Assembly: GCA_002310235.1 (NCBI GenBank)
Contig: DBYO01000023.1
Coordinates: forward strand, 1 to 14,177
Direction of reading: 5' to 3'
Length of the DNA: 14,177 nucleotides
DNA from: Bacteroidales bacterium UBA1184
GTDB taxonomy: Bacteria; Bacteroidota; Bacteroidia; Bacteroidales; ML635J-15
Under the pieces are notes generated by a model. It was not told where the DNA came from. It made no database searches and was given only the letters and a program-made list of their open reading frames with translations. The first letter of the stretch is position 1, and the number at the start of each line of letters is the position of its first letter. This document shows positions 1 to 7,014 of the stretch, piece after piece. A program made the position numbers and the translations under genes.

Positions 1-30
1 GTCGTGCTCTACCAACTGAGCTATTCTCGC
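1..30 (-). tRNA. tRNA-Gly (probably GCC), 5' part only
   Basis: Read on the minus strand, the first 30 bases give a 7-base 5' acceptor arm (GCGAGAA), TA, a D-arm GCTC-AGTTGGTA-GAGC, then A and the first bases of the anticodon stem (CGAC). This is the start of a bacterial elongator tRNA; the anticodon and 3' half lie outside the window. The D-arm followed by CGAC matches what I remember of Bacteroidota tRNA-Gly(GCC), but the identity is an inference because no anticodon is visible. Confidence 0.8.
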
Positions 31-41
31 TAAAAGCGTTG

Positions 42-74
42 CAAAGGTAAGTCAATTTTATAATTACTTCCAAA
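42..74 (-). promoter_or_regulatory. Bacteroidota-type promoter of the tRNA
   Basis: On the minus strand TTTG (71-74) is followed after 21 bases by TACCTTTG (42-49), a full match to the TTTG/TAnnTTTG consensus for the main sigma factor of this phylum. It ends 11 bases before the first base of the tRNA, so transcription would start almost at the mature 5' end. Confidence 0.75.
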
Positions 75-288
75 TATTTTTTGCACTTTTTCTCATTTAT
101 TAATTCTAATCCTGATTTTCAGCATATTACTGCTACTATTTTTAGATAATAGCTAATGAAAAATACTGCAATATGTATCCAGAACAAGGTTTGCAAAAGT
201 CAAAAAACGTCATTTAATTTTTCAAATGCCCAAATTGTGCTATACGAATCCAACTGTTTCAACACGGCATTATACTTGCATATTATCT
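75..288. other. A+T-rich intergenic region, no gene seen
   Basis: This stretch separates the divergent tRNA and OmpA-family promoters. I see no convincing reading frame, RNA fold or repeat in it. Confidence 0.5.
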
Positions 289-319
289 TTTGAAGAATCG
301 GAATAAACAATTAAATTTG
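289..319 (+). promoter_or_regulatory. Bacteroidota-type promoter of the OmpA-family gene
   Basis: TTTG at 289-292, a 19-base spacer, and TAAATTTG at 312-319 match the phylum consensus. Transcription would start near 326, leaving a very short leader before the start codon at 342 and nearly none before the in-frame ATG at 330. This favours 342 as the start. Confidence 0.7.
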
Positions 320-341
320 TAGCGATAAAATGGTCTCAATA

Positions 342-2309
342 ATGAAAAATATCATCATAACGATACTTCTCGCAATGCTTATTGGCATCGCATCGGCACA
401 AGTTGATACAAAATTCACGACTTCGAACTTTCCAGGTCGTACAAACGAAGTTAACGCTGCAAAATCTAACATTAAATCCGGCGACGGATTTTACACTGCT
501 GGCGATTATGCCAATGCACTTAAATATTATATGCCAGCACAGAAATTCAATCCCAACAACTCAGACCTAAACTTCAAGATTGGATATTGCCATTTCAACT
601 CGGCACAGAAATCGCAGTGCATGGAATATTTTGAACGTGCATACAAGCTAAACAAGACCATAGACAAGAAAATACTTTTCTACCTCGGTTGCGGCTACCA
701 CTGGAACTACTATTTCGAAGAAGCAAAGAAGTGCTACTCCGACTACCTGAAAATCACAAAAGACCCCAAAGAAGCGGACAAGATCCGCCGCCTAATACAG
801 CAATGCGACAATGGCATCGAAATCATGAAGGACACCGTAGATGTGGAAATCATAAACCTCGGAGAAAACATCAATACCGAATACCGCGAATACGCCCCGT
901 TCGTAACCTCCGATGGGTCAAAGCTTTATTTTACATCGCGACGCAAGGGTGGCACTGGCAATATGATACTCGACGATGGAATGTATTGCGAAGACATCTA
1001 CGAAAGCACACACAACTCGTCGGGTTGGACAAAGGCGCACAACATAGGGGCTCCGCTTAACACAGGCTTAAACGATGCGATAGTCGGTCTTTCGCCAGAT
1101 GGACAAACCATGTACGTATATATGGACGCGAACGGCGGCGACATTTATGTTTCCACCCTCAGGGGCAGCAAATGGCAGAAGCCCAAAAGCATTTCGGAAA
1201 AGATAAACAAAGGCTCACACGAGACCGAGACTTGCCTGTCGTCGGACAACAAGACTCTTTACTTTGTTTCTAATGCCAATAGTTCTTCCCTTAGCAACCA
1301 CGACATTTTCTACTCTACGCTCGACAGATACGGGAAATGGTCTGCGCCTATAAGCATAGGGAAAACAATAAACACTGAATACGATGAACGATGTGTATTC
1401 ATACATCCCGATGGACGAACCTTATATTTCTGTTCGAACGGCCATAACACAATGGGCGGATACGACATATTCAAGTCGGTAAAGGATGAATATGGACATT
1501 GGTCGGAACCAGAAAACCTCGGTTATCCAATCAACACACCGCTCGACGACCTTTTCTTCTCGATAACCACCAGCGGTCGCAACGCATACTACACATCGGT
1601 TCATCCCGACAGCTATGGTCTGTGGGACATTTATGAACTTAGATTCCCCGTCAAGGATACCAAACAAAACGCTCCCAAGGTGCTAGTTACTCTTGTAAAG
1701 GGAACAATCACTGATGCCGACAATGGATCTCCTCTCGAAGCCAATATCGAAATTACCGACAATAGCAAAAACGAGATAATATCTACTTTTAAATCAAACA
1801 GTTCATCTGGAGCTTACATTGTTAATCTGCCATCGGGAAAGAACTATGGTCTTAGCGTTAGCCGCAACGGTTATCTTTTCCACAGCGAAAACTTCAACCT
1901 TGCCGACACTGCCGACTTCCAAGAGGTGGAAATTGATGTCAAGTTGAAAAAAATCCAGGTCGGCACAACAATTATCTTGAAAAACATATTCTTCGACTAT
2001 AATAAATCGACCCTACAGCCAGAATCGTACGCTGAGCTCGATAGGGTAGTCGAAATTCTTAAAAAACAGCCGAACCTAAAGATTGAAATTTCTGGTCATA
2101 CCGACAACCAAGGCAGCCTAAAGTATAACACCGATCTGTCGGAATCGCGTGCAAAAACAGTCGTTGATTACCTCATTGGTAAGGGAATTGCAGAAACCCG
2201 TCTGACCTACAAGGGCTACGCCTACGAAAAACCGATAGCCACCAACGATACCGAAGACGGTCGTAGCGCAAACCGCAGGGTGGAATTCAAGATTTTGGAA
2301 ACGAAATAG
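342..2309 (+). CDS. OmpA-family outer-membrane protein with TPR, PD40 propeller and regulatory-like domains (PorE-like)
   Basis: The protein of 655 residues probably links the outer membrane or a secretion complex to peptidoglycan. Starting at ATG 342 gives a clean signal peptide (MKNIIITILLAMLIGIASA, cut before Q); the ATG at 330 only adds four residues. Domains in order: TPR-like helices at about 45-140; PD40/WD40-like beta-propeller strands at about 175-435, with repeated DG-x-(T/K)-LYF-x-S units; a carboxypeptidase-regulatory-like beta sandwich at about 453-537; and a C-terminal OmpA domain at about 545-650, with FFDYNKSTL, GHTDNQGS, LSESRA and GRSANRRVEF, which in this family binds peptidoglycan. 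This is the domain order of PorE of the type IX secretion system, but PorE is a lipoprotein and there is no lipobox cysteine here. Bacteroidota genomes hold many paralogues of this build, so the secretion role is only possible. The gene stands alone. Confidence 0.85.
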   Translation: MKNIIITILLAMLIGIASAQVDTKFTTSNFPGRTNEVNAAKSNIKSGDGFYTAGDYANALKYYMPAQKFNPNNSDLNFKIGYCHFNSAQKSQCMEYFERAYKLNKTIDKKILFYLGCGYHWNYYFEEAKKCYSDYLKITKDPKEADKIRRLIQQCDNGIEIMKDTVDVEIINLGENINTEYREYAPFVTSDGSKLYFTSRRKGGTGNMILDDGMYCEDIYESTHNSSGWTKAHNIGAPLNTGLNDAIVGLSPDGQTMYVYMDANGGDIYVSTLRGSKWQKPKSISEKINKGSHETETCLSSDNKTLYFVSNANSSSLSNHDIFYSTLDRYGKWSAPISIGKTINTEYDERCVFIHPDGRTLYFCSNGHNTMGGYDIFKSVKDEYGHWSEPENLGYPINTPLDDLFFSITTSGRNAYYTSVHPDSYGLWDIYELRFPVKDTKQNAPKVLVTLVKGTITDADNGSPLEANIEITDNSKNEIISTFKSNSSSGAYIVNLPSGKNYGLSVSRNGYLFHSENFNLADTADFQEVEIDVKLKKIQVGTTIILKNIFFDYNKSTLQPESYAELDRVVEILKKQPNLKIEISGHTDNQGSLKYNTDLSESRAKTVVDYLIGKGIAETRLTYKGYAYEKPIATNDTEDGRSANRRVEFKILETK

Positions 2310-2330
2310 GGGGAGAATTGTCGCGAATTG

Positions 2331-2362
2331 GGTCACCCTCTGAGCGTTAGCCGAAGTGGCGA
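2331..2362. repeat. Possible degenerate intergenic repeat with imperfect inverted ends
   Basis: GTCACC at 2331-2336 and GGCGAC at 2357-2362 can pair over five of six bases around a core reading CTGAGCGTTAGCCGAAG. The core resembles short CCCTGAGCGAAG...CGAAGGG elements I remember as dispersed between genes in some bacteria. Only one copy is present here, so the repeat status is unproven. It lacks the T-run of a terminator. Confidence 0.3.
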
Positions 2363-2366
2363 CTAT

Positions 2367-2408
2367 TAACTCTTAACTTTCAACTCTCAACTTTTAACTT
2401 TCAACTTG
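2367..2408. repeat. Six tandem heptamers (YAACTYT-like)
   Basis: Six consecutive 7-base units are visible: TAACTCT, TAACTTT, CAACTCT, CAACTTT, TAACTTT and CAACTTG. They lie at the 3' ends of two convergent genes. The last three units supply the stop codon and last codons (KVKS) of the minus-strand nuclease gene. Each unit differs only by C/T exchanges, apart from the final G, which points to duplication followed by transitions. Confidence 0.75.
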
Positions 2409-3499
2409 AAAGTCATTATCACTGGATTGTGGTCGCTGTACATGAAGTCGGCATCGTAGTTGATGGCTTCGGCTTCGATGTTGTCCGAAACGATAAATCC
2501 GTCGAGTACTGCGGTGTAGTTCACGCCTTTTGTGTATGGCATGTCGGTGCTGCGGCAGGTAGGCACATCCTTGATGTTGCTGGCTTCCACTATCCTGAAA
2601 TGTTCTGGAATTTCGCTGTCGGCCATTATAGATACCCATTCGGGAACCTGCTGCTGGCTGGCGAAAGCTTCTACGGTGCCGCAAAGCGCGTGGTTGAAGT
2701 CGCCGCCAACGATGACATAGTTGCCTTTGTTGTATTCTTCTGTGAGGACGCTGCGCAAAAGTTCAAGTTGCTGTTGCCTGATGAGTCCGCCTTCGTCGTA
2801 TGCCGACATATGGCTGTTTATCAGCACAAGTTCCTTGTCGGTGTTGGTTGGGATGCGTGTTACGACGAAGCATCTGTCGAGGTCGAAAAACTTGGTTATG
2901 AAGCTTTCGTCAATTGGATAGCTGCGTCGCACGGCATTGTCGATTTTGTAGCGGCTCAGCGTGAGAAGTCCTGCGCGGACGCTTCCGTGCGGGTCGTTAA
3001 TCGGGTAGCACAGGTACGAACTGTGGAAGTTTTCGCCATATACGCTGCAGTAGTCGTCGAAAGCCGACTCGATGATGTTGCGCTGGTTAATGAAGAAACT
3101 GCGTGTCGAGGCGGTGTCGACTTCCTGCAGTATGCAGAAGTCGGGGCTGTGCTTTTCGATGTGGGCTTTGGCTCCGTGGGTGTTTGTCTCCACCGATTCC
3201 TTGCTTCGTGCCTTGCCATAGGTGCCGCACACTTCGCTGCCGTCGTTCATGCGTCCTTTGTCCATAAAGAACGAATATTCGTGGTCGTAGGCTCCGAATC
3301 CGATGTTGTAGGTTATCACCGTGTACTCTTTCCCGACTTCGATGTTTTCTGCTCGCTGGTTGCTTACTGGCAGTTCTACACCATCGTCGATGCGGTAGTA
3401 GTTTATCTGCAGGTAGGCTATGTAGCCACCTATTGTAAGTACTGCGATAATTAGCAGTATCAGGATTGTGCGGAAGAGAAATTTGAGAAATGAAGACAT
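2387..3499 (-). CDS. Membrane-anchored endonuclease/exonuclease/phosphatase-family protein
   Basis: This 370-residue protein belongs to the metal-dependent EEP (DNase I-like) superfamily, whose members cut phosphodiester or phosphate-ester bonds in nucleic acids, lipids or inositol phosphates. The motifs appear in the expected order: TYNIG (N65), LQEVD (E126), NSH (N228, H230), GGDFN (D267, N269), LDGF (D333) and SDHNPV (D356, H357). Together they form a complete catalytic set. Residues about 7-30 form one hydrophobic segment without a lipobox, so the enzyme is probably tethered to the inner membrane with the catalytic domain outside. The substrate cannot be told. It starts 12 bases after the YhcG-like gene and is probably the last gene of that operon. 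Its last codons are made of the heptamer repeat at 2367-2408, so the C-terminal tail may differ between strains. Confidence 0.85.
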   Translation of the reverse strand: MSSFLKFLFRTILILLIIAVLTIGGYIAYLQINYYRIDDGVELPVSNQRAENIEVGKEYTVITYNIGFGAYDHEYSFFMDKGRMNDGSEVCGTYGKARSKESVETNTHGAKAHIEKHSPDFCILQEVDTASTRSFFINQRNIIESAFDDYCSVYGENFHSSYLCYPINDPHGSVRAGLLTLSRYKIDNAVRRSYPIDESFITKFFDLDRCFVVTRIPTNTDKELVLINSHMSAYDEGGLIRQQQLELLRSVLTEEYNKGNYVIVGGDFNHALCGTVEAFASQQQVPEWVSIMADSEIPEHFRIVEASNIKDVPTCRSTDMPYTKGVNYTAVLDGFIVSDNIEAEAINYDADFMYSDHNPVIMTFKLKVKS

Positions 3500-3511
3500 A
3501 ATTGTATGCGA

Positions 3512-4699
3512 TTATTCATTTTTATATTCTTTTTCTGGAATGTTTTCCATAAGGAAATTTCTTATTTCGTTTTCTGATGGGAGTTGAATTTGGTATTTAC
3601 TTACGAATAGATTTTGCGACAGCCCTTCCGTAGCATATTTTACTGTAGTTTCTCCGTAATCGGTACAAAGAAGCAATCCTATTGGAGGATTGTCGTCATC
3701 GCACATAATTTCGTGTTTGAAATAGTTTAGATATAAATTCAATTGTGAGGCATATTCGTGTTTAAACCGGTCAATTTTTAAATCTACTATTATGTGGCAC
3801 TTTAAGATACGGTGATAAAATATTAAGTCTGCCTTGTAATAGTCATTGTCAACTAAAATTCGTTTTTGCCGAGCTTCAAAGCAAAATCCCGAACCCATTT
3901 CCAATAGGAACTGTTGTAAGTGATTGAGTATTGCAGATTCTAATTTAGTTTCAGTAAAAACATCTTGTGACTGCAACCCGAGAAATTCAAGAGAAACGGG
4001 ATCTCGTATAATATCTGTAGCCACAATCGGTTTATTGTTCTTTGCCAATTGCTTTTGCAGTGCTTTTTTGTTTTTTGACAAACCTAAACGCTCGTAATAT
4101 AGAGACGAAACTTGTCTGTCGAGTTCCTTTACTGTCCAGCAACCATTTATGGATTCTTGTTCGTAAAAAGCTCGTTTTAGTGGGTCTGTGATTCCAGAAA
4201 GATAAATTAAGTGAGTGGCAGATAGACGGTTAAATAGCTTTTCTGGAGGAGTTTCCCATAAATTTGTTTCCTCTTTCAATTTGGCGGTTGGCAACCGCCA
4301 AATCTGTAAACCATTGGGTTGATTTTCAAAAATGGCGGTTGGTAACTGCCATTTTGACTCCGTCGAATCTAATGATAAAGAACCTTTATCGTTTAGATAT
4401 TTTTCAACTACAATACTTAATTGAGGATATGTTTGATAAAACTGACGAAATTCTCGCAGTCTTCTCGGTTCTAGTCCTTTTCTATTTATCCTTTTAGAAA
4501 GTTTATTCAATAAGTTTTCTCCGTATTGTGCTCTATCTTCTCCGTTCTGCTCATATTCAACTATATAATATCCTATAAGCCAATTGCGTACCGTCAAGGC
4601 GGTGTTAATTGCATGTGCCGCTTGTGACTGCAATACATCTTGAATATTCGTTATATTGCAGACTAACCTGTCAAAATTATTAATGTTTTCTTTTTTCAT
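3512..4699 (-). CDS. YhcG/DUF1016-family PD-(D/E)XK nuclease
   Basis: The 395-residue protein has the two-part build of the YhcG family: an N-terminal helical DUF1016 domain (about 10-95, with RNWLIGYYIVEYEQNGEDRAQYG and the RRLREFRQFYQTYP stretch) and a C-terminal PD-(D/E)XK nuclease-like domain (about 245-380). Putative active-site residues are D291 in KADLIFY and D306 and K308 in VDLK; many relatives have VELK, so D306 is a conservative change. The biological role of the family is not settled; members are often found in variable islands and near restriction systems. The linker at about 115-142 holds two copies of W-(Q/R)-LPTA, each encoded by a palindrome described separately. The gene begins 9 bases after the NUC1 endonuclease gene and ends 12 bases before the EEP gene. 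It is A+T-richer than its neighbours, a hint of transfer. Confidence 0.85.
   Translation of the reverse strand: MKKENINNFDRLVCNITNIQDVLQSQAAHAINTALTVRNWLIGYYIVEYEQNGEDRAQYGENLLNKLSKRINRKGLEPRRLREFRQFYQTYPQLSIVVEKYLNDKGSLSLDSTESKWQLPTAIFENQPNGLQIWRLPTAKLKEETNLWETPPEKLFNRLSATHLIYLSGITDPLKRAFYEQESINGCWTVKELDRQVSSLYYERLGLSKNKKALQKQLAKNNKPIVATDIIRDPVSLEFLGLQSQDVFTETKLESAILNHLQQFLLEMGSGFCFEARQKRILVDNDYYKADLIFYHRILKCHIIVDLKIDRFKHEYASQLNLYLNYFKHEIMCDDDNPPIGLLLCTDYGETTVKYATEGLSQNLFVSKYQIQLPSENEIRNFLMENIPEKEYKNE
4279..4303. repeat. Palindrome inside the YhcG-like gene, copy 1
   Basis: ATTTGGCGGTTG (4279-4290) and CAACCGCCAAAT (4292-4303) are perfect reverse complements around one central base. On the coding strand the element reads in frame as IWRLPTAK. 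It shares its TGGCGGTTGG core with the palindrome centred 51 bases away. Confidence 0.85.
4329..4355. repeat. Palindrome inside the YhcG-like gene, copy 2
   Basis: AAAATGGCGGTTG (4329-4341) pairs with TAACTGCCATTTT (4343-4355) around one base, with two G-T pairs. On the coding strand it gives KWQLPTAIF. Its centre is exactly 51 bases (17 codons) from that of copy 1, so both are in the same reading frame. Confidence 0.8.
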
Positions 4700-4708
4700 A
4701 ATTTGTGT

Positions 4709-5617
4709 TTATCTCTCAAATTCTTCAAACGACTTATTTTTCTCAATTTCGTTTTCAATATCGTCGGGGAGGACGGAGAAAAAGTCCAGACCGGTGAGTT
4801 TTTCAACTTCATCGACCGACTTTGCGTATGTGTCAAGCGGCTTGTTGCCCGACTTGTTGGCAAAGACAAAACCAAGCGCACGCCAGTTGCCGTCCCTGTA
4901 CATCAGCACAACCTTGTAGAAAGAATCGGGCACAGCGACATTGTTTGCGCCGACAGTTGTGTAATTTTTCTTCACGATAGGTCCGCACACCACATATACC
5001 TTTTCGTTCTTTATCGCCCAGTCGCGCACCTGCTCTTCGAGTTCCTTCCAGTCGCCAGCGTTGAGGTTGTGGTCTTGCGGGCAGATGTTGGTGGTGTAGA
5101 AACTTTCTTCCATTGCTTTAGCGTCCCATTTCATATCGCCGGCGGGAGCCATGTGACCGCGGTCGTAGCCCGAACCTTTGTAGTCGTCGGTGGTGGAGCA
5201 GAGGCCTTTGATGTCGGGGTCGGGGACAAACTTGTCGGCTCGCGAAGCCTGTCCGACGACTTCTTCGTCGGTAAGTTCGTAGGCCACCCAGTTGGGAATG
5301 AGCCAGGTAGTGTTGTAACTCACGGTGTATCCCTTGTGCTCGACAACCTGTTCCTTGAGTTTCTTTTTCGACTGTGGAATTTCAAGTCGTTCGTAGTAAG
5401 GGACTTGGCTTGTATCGGGGAATTGCTCGTGATAATAGTCGCGAGCCTTGTCGAAAAGGATTGTTATGCCTTCTTCCAGTTTCTCAACGCCCTTGTCGAT
5501 TGCCTTTTCAATGATTTTTTCTTCTGTTTTTTCGGCGGCGTGATTTGTGCAGCTAATTAGGCATATTGTCACTGCAATTGCAAGAGTATAAATTGATTTT
5601 GATACGAGTTCTTTCAT
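4709..5617 (-). CDS. NUC1-type DNA/RNA non-specific endonuclease, lipoprotein
   Basis: A 302-residue enzyme of the NUC1 (beta-beta-alpha metal) family, which cuts both DNA and RNA. It shows the catalytic DRGHMAPAGD (H155 as the general base) and the metal-site segment NICPQDHNLNAGDW (N186). The frame could extend upstream to 5701, into anmK, but the start at 5617 is preferred: it yields a lipoprotein signal peptide with lipobox LISC (lipid-attached Cys23) and sits 23 bases after a promoter -7 element. After the signal there is a charged, probably helical stretch (about 26-65), then the nuclease domain. The protein should be anchored on the outside of the inner membrane or in the outer membrane, where it could degrade extracellular or periplasmic nucleic acid for nutrition or defence. 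It is the first gene of the three-nuclease run. Confidence 0.87.
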   Translation of the reverse strand: MKELVSKSIYTLAIAVTICLISCTNHAAEKTEEKIIEKAIDKGVEKLEEGITILFDKARDYYHEQFPDTSQVPYYERLEIPQSKKKLKEQVVEHKGYTVSYNTTWLIPNWVAYELTDEEVVGQASRADKFVPDPDIKGLCSTTDDYKGSGYDRGHMAPAGDMKWDAKAMEESFYTTNICPQDHNLNAGDWKELEEQVRDWAIKNEKVYVVCGPIVKKNYTTVGANNVAVPDSFYKVVLMYRDGNWRALGFVFANKSGNKPLDTYAKSVDEVEKLTGLDFFSVLPDDIENEIEKNKSFEEFER

Positions 5618-5640
5618 TTTTGTTAGTGCAAATGTTGGTG

Positions 5641-5648
5641 CAAATTTA
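5641..5648 (-). promoter_or_regulatory. Promoter -7 element of the NUC1 gene
   Basis: The minus strand reads TAAATTTG here, matching TAnnTTTG, 23 bases before the chosen start codon and just beyond the anmK stop. No clear TTTG lies 19-21 bases upstream, so the -33 half is weak. It suggests the nuclease genes can be transcribed apart from anmK. Confidence 0.5.
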
Positions 5649-5673
5649 GGATTTTTTTTGAGGAAAACTAGCA

Positions 5674-6732
5674 TTATGGTATTGCTATCACTCCGCAGCA
5701 CGAATCTTTTTTTGCACCAGTAATCGATGAGAGGCAGTTGTTTTTGCCACAGATACGCAGAAGTCCGAGGAAGGCGAAAATTATTGCTTCCTTGTAGTTT
5801 ATTGTGGTGTCGTCGGGGATTATGATTTCCGAATTGCAGTTTCGGCGGATATTGTCAATCAGGAACTTGTTGTACGCGCCGCCACCAGTTACCAGAACTT
5901 TTCCGCAACTGCCGATGGCCTTGCCTATTTCGGTGCCAATATGTACCGACAGGGTGTTGAGCATATCGGCAACGGTTTCCGAGGCGTATTCTGCTAGGAT
6001 TGGCTTCATTTGCTGCTCAACCCATTCGCGACCGAGCGATTTCGGCGGTTTCTGGCGGTAGTATCTTATTGCCGAAAGTTTTTTCAGAAGTGTTGGTATG
6101 GTTTTGCCCGAGGCTGCAATGTCGCCGTTGGCATCGTAGTTTTTGCCGAGTTTGCGGGCATACTCGTTCATTATGATGTTGACTGGCGAAATGTCAAAGG
6201 CAATGCGTTCGTCATGCCTGTTGCGCATCGAGATGTTTGAGAACCCGCCGAGGTTGAGGCAGGCATCGTACTCGCCGAACAGAAGTTCGTCGCCAATAGG
6301 CACAAGCGGTGCGCCCTGTCCGCCAAGGGCTACATCGCCGCTGCGGAAATCGAAGACGGTTGGAATCTTGGTTTTCTTTGCAATGACATTTCCGTCGCCA
6401 ATCTGCATCGTGTAGCCCTCGCTAGGGTTGTGGAAGACGGTGTGTCCGTGCGATGCAACGAAATCGATTTGCTCGGAAATATCCTTGCGGAAATCGTTTA
6501 TAGCATTTGCCGACAAATTGCCGAACCACACATCGGCGCGTTTCAGATCTTCTGCCGAAAGAGTGTGCAGCGAAAGCATCTTCGCCTTTGTCTGGCTGTC
6601 GTATTCGAAAGTTTTTGCCTTTATCGGCGTGTATTTCCAATTGTAGTCGCTGCCTTCGAACCTGCACAGCACGACATCGAGTCCATCAGCCGATGTGCCC
6701 GACATTAGGCCTATTATGTTGTATGATTCCAT
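5674..6732 (-). CDS. anmK: Anhydro-N-acetylmuramic acid kinase
   Basis: AnmK recycles cell-wall sugar in the cytoplasm: it opens the 1,6-anhydro ring of anhydro-N-acetylmuramic acid while phosphorylating it with ATP, giving N-acetylmuramate 6-phosphate. The 352-residue length is normal for the family. Diagnostic segments include MSGTSADGLD (10-19), the phosphate-binding start, then GQGAPLVPIGD, NLGGFSNIS, GDIAASG and VTGGGAYN in the expected order of the sugar-kinase/actin fold. The start at 6732 places the first motif at the usual position. The next gene on this strand has its own putative promoter 26 bases after the stop, so anmK may be monocistronic or read through into the nuclease genes. 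Confidence 0.95.
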   Translation of the reverse strand: MESYNIIGLMSGTSADGLDVVLCRFEGSDYNWKYTPIKAKTFEYDSQTKAKMLSLHTLSAEDLKRADVWFGNLSANAINDFRKDISEQIDFVASHGHTVFHNPSEGYTMQIGDGNVIAKKTKIPTVFDFRSGDVALGGQGAPLVPIGDELLFGEYDACLNLGGFSNISMRNRHDERIAFDISPVNIIMNEYARKLGKNYDANGDIAASGKTIPTLLKKLSAIRYYRQKPPKSLGREWVEQQMKPILAEYASETVADMLNTLSVHIGTEIGKAIGSCGKVLVTGGGAYNKFLIDNIRRNCNSEIIIPDDTTINYKEAIIFAFLGLLRICGKNNCLSSITGAKKDSCCGVIAIP

Positions 6733-6753
6733 TCCTGCTTGAATTTTAGACTA

Positions 6754-6761
6754 CAAAAGTA
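6754..6761 (-). promoter_or_regulatory. Promoter -7 element of anmK
   Basis: The minus strand reads TACTTTTG, a match to TAnnTTTG, 21 bases before the anmK start codon. No TTTG is seen at the expected -33 distance. Confidence 0.5.
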
Positions 6762-6790
6762 AACATTTTTGGCGGATGATTGCATGGCTG

Positions 6791-6872
6791 AGCAGTTTTT
6801 GCTTTGCTCCCATTAGCATTAAGGGCCTTAATGACATTAGCGGCCCTAGCGCCAATGGGGGGCAAAACTGCT
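6791..6872. repeat. Large hairpin element between anmK and the stress protein gene
   Basis: The outer arms AGCAGTTTT (6791-6799) and AAAACTGCT (6864-6872) are perfect reverse complements. The pairing continues inward, after a six-base bulge, with GC and CCCATT (6809-6814) against AATGGG (6854-6859). Inside is a second palindrome, CATTAAGG-G-CCTTAATG (6817-6833), followed by CATTAGCGGCCCTAGCG. There is no reading frame and no T-run, so it is neither gene nor simple terminator. It could be a dispersed repeat, a tiny non-autonomous mobile element or a regulatory structure. Confidence 0.6.
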
Positions 6873-6984
6873 ATTACCAGCATTCTCAAGCAGGAATGGT
6901 GCGGTTCGGTGGCTTGCGATTTATTGTCTGGAATAAAAATTCTCAATATCCTTAAATAAAATTTTTTGCTTTGATAAAATTTAT

Positions 6985-6992
6985 TATCTTCG
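6985..6992 (+). promoter_or_regulatory. Promoter -7 element of the stress protein gene
   Basis: TATCTTCG is one base from TAnnTTTG and lies 22 bases before the ATG at 7015. TTTG at 6965-6968 is 16 bases upstream, shorter than the usual spacing. Confidence 0.5.
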
Positions 6993-7014
6993 CACCCGAT
7001 AAAATTAAGTTTAT

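Noticed and set aside
2367..2408. Short repeats as a CRISPR array
   Set aside because: The units are 7 bases long, directly adjacent and without spacers; no cas gene is present.
2429..3454. A long plus-strand open frame (341 codons) opposite the EEP nuclease gene
   Set aside because: It is the antisense shadow of a gene with a full set of catalytic motifs; its translation is rich in Val, Ala and Phe without domains, and it has no promoter or ribosome site.
4703..5560. A 285-codon plus-strand frame opposite the NUC1 endonuclease gene
   Set aside because: It is antisense to a gene with clear DRGH and lipobox motifs; the translation has no recognisable domain.
5618..5701. Upstream start of the NUC1 endonuclease inside anmK
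   Set aside because: It would bury the lipoprotein signal peptide 28 residues inside the protein and precede the promoter element at 5641-5648.
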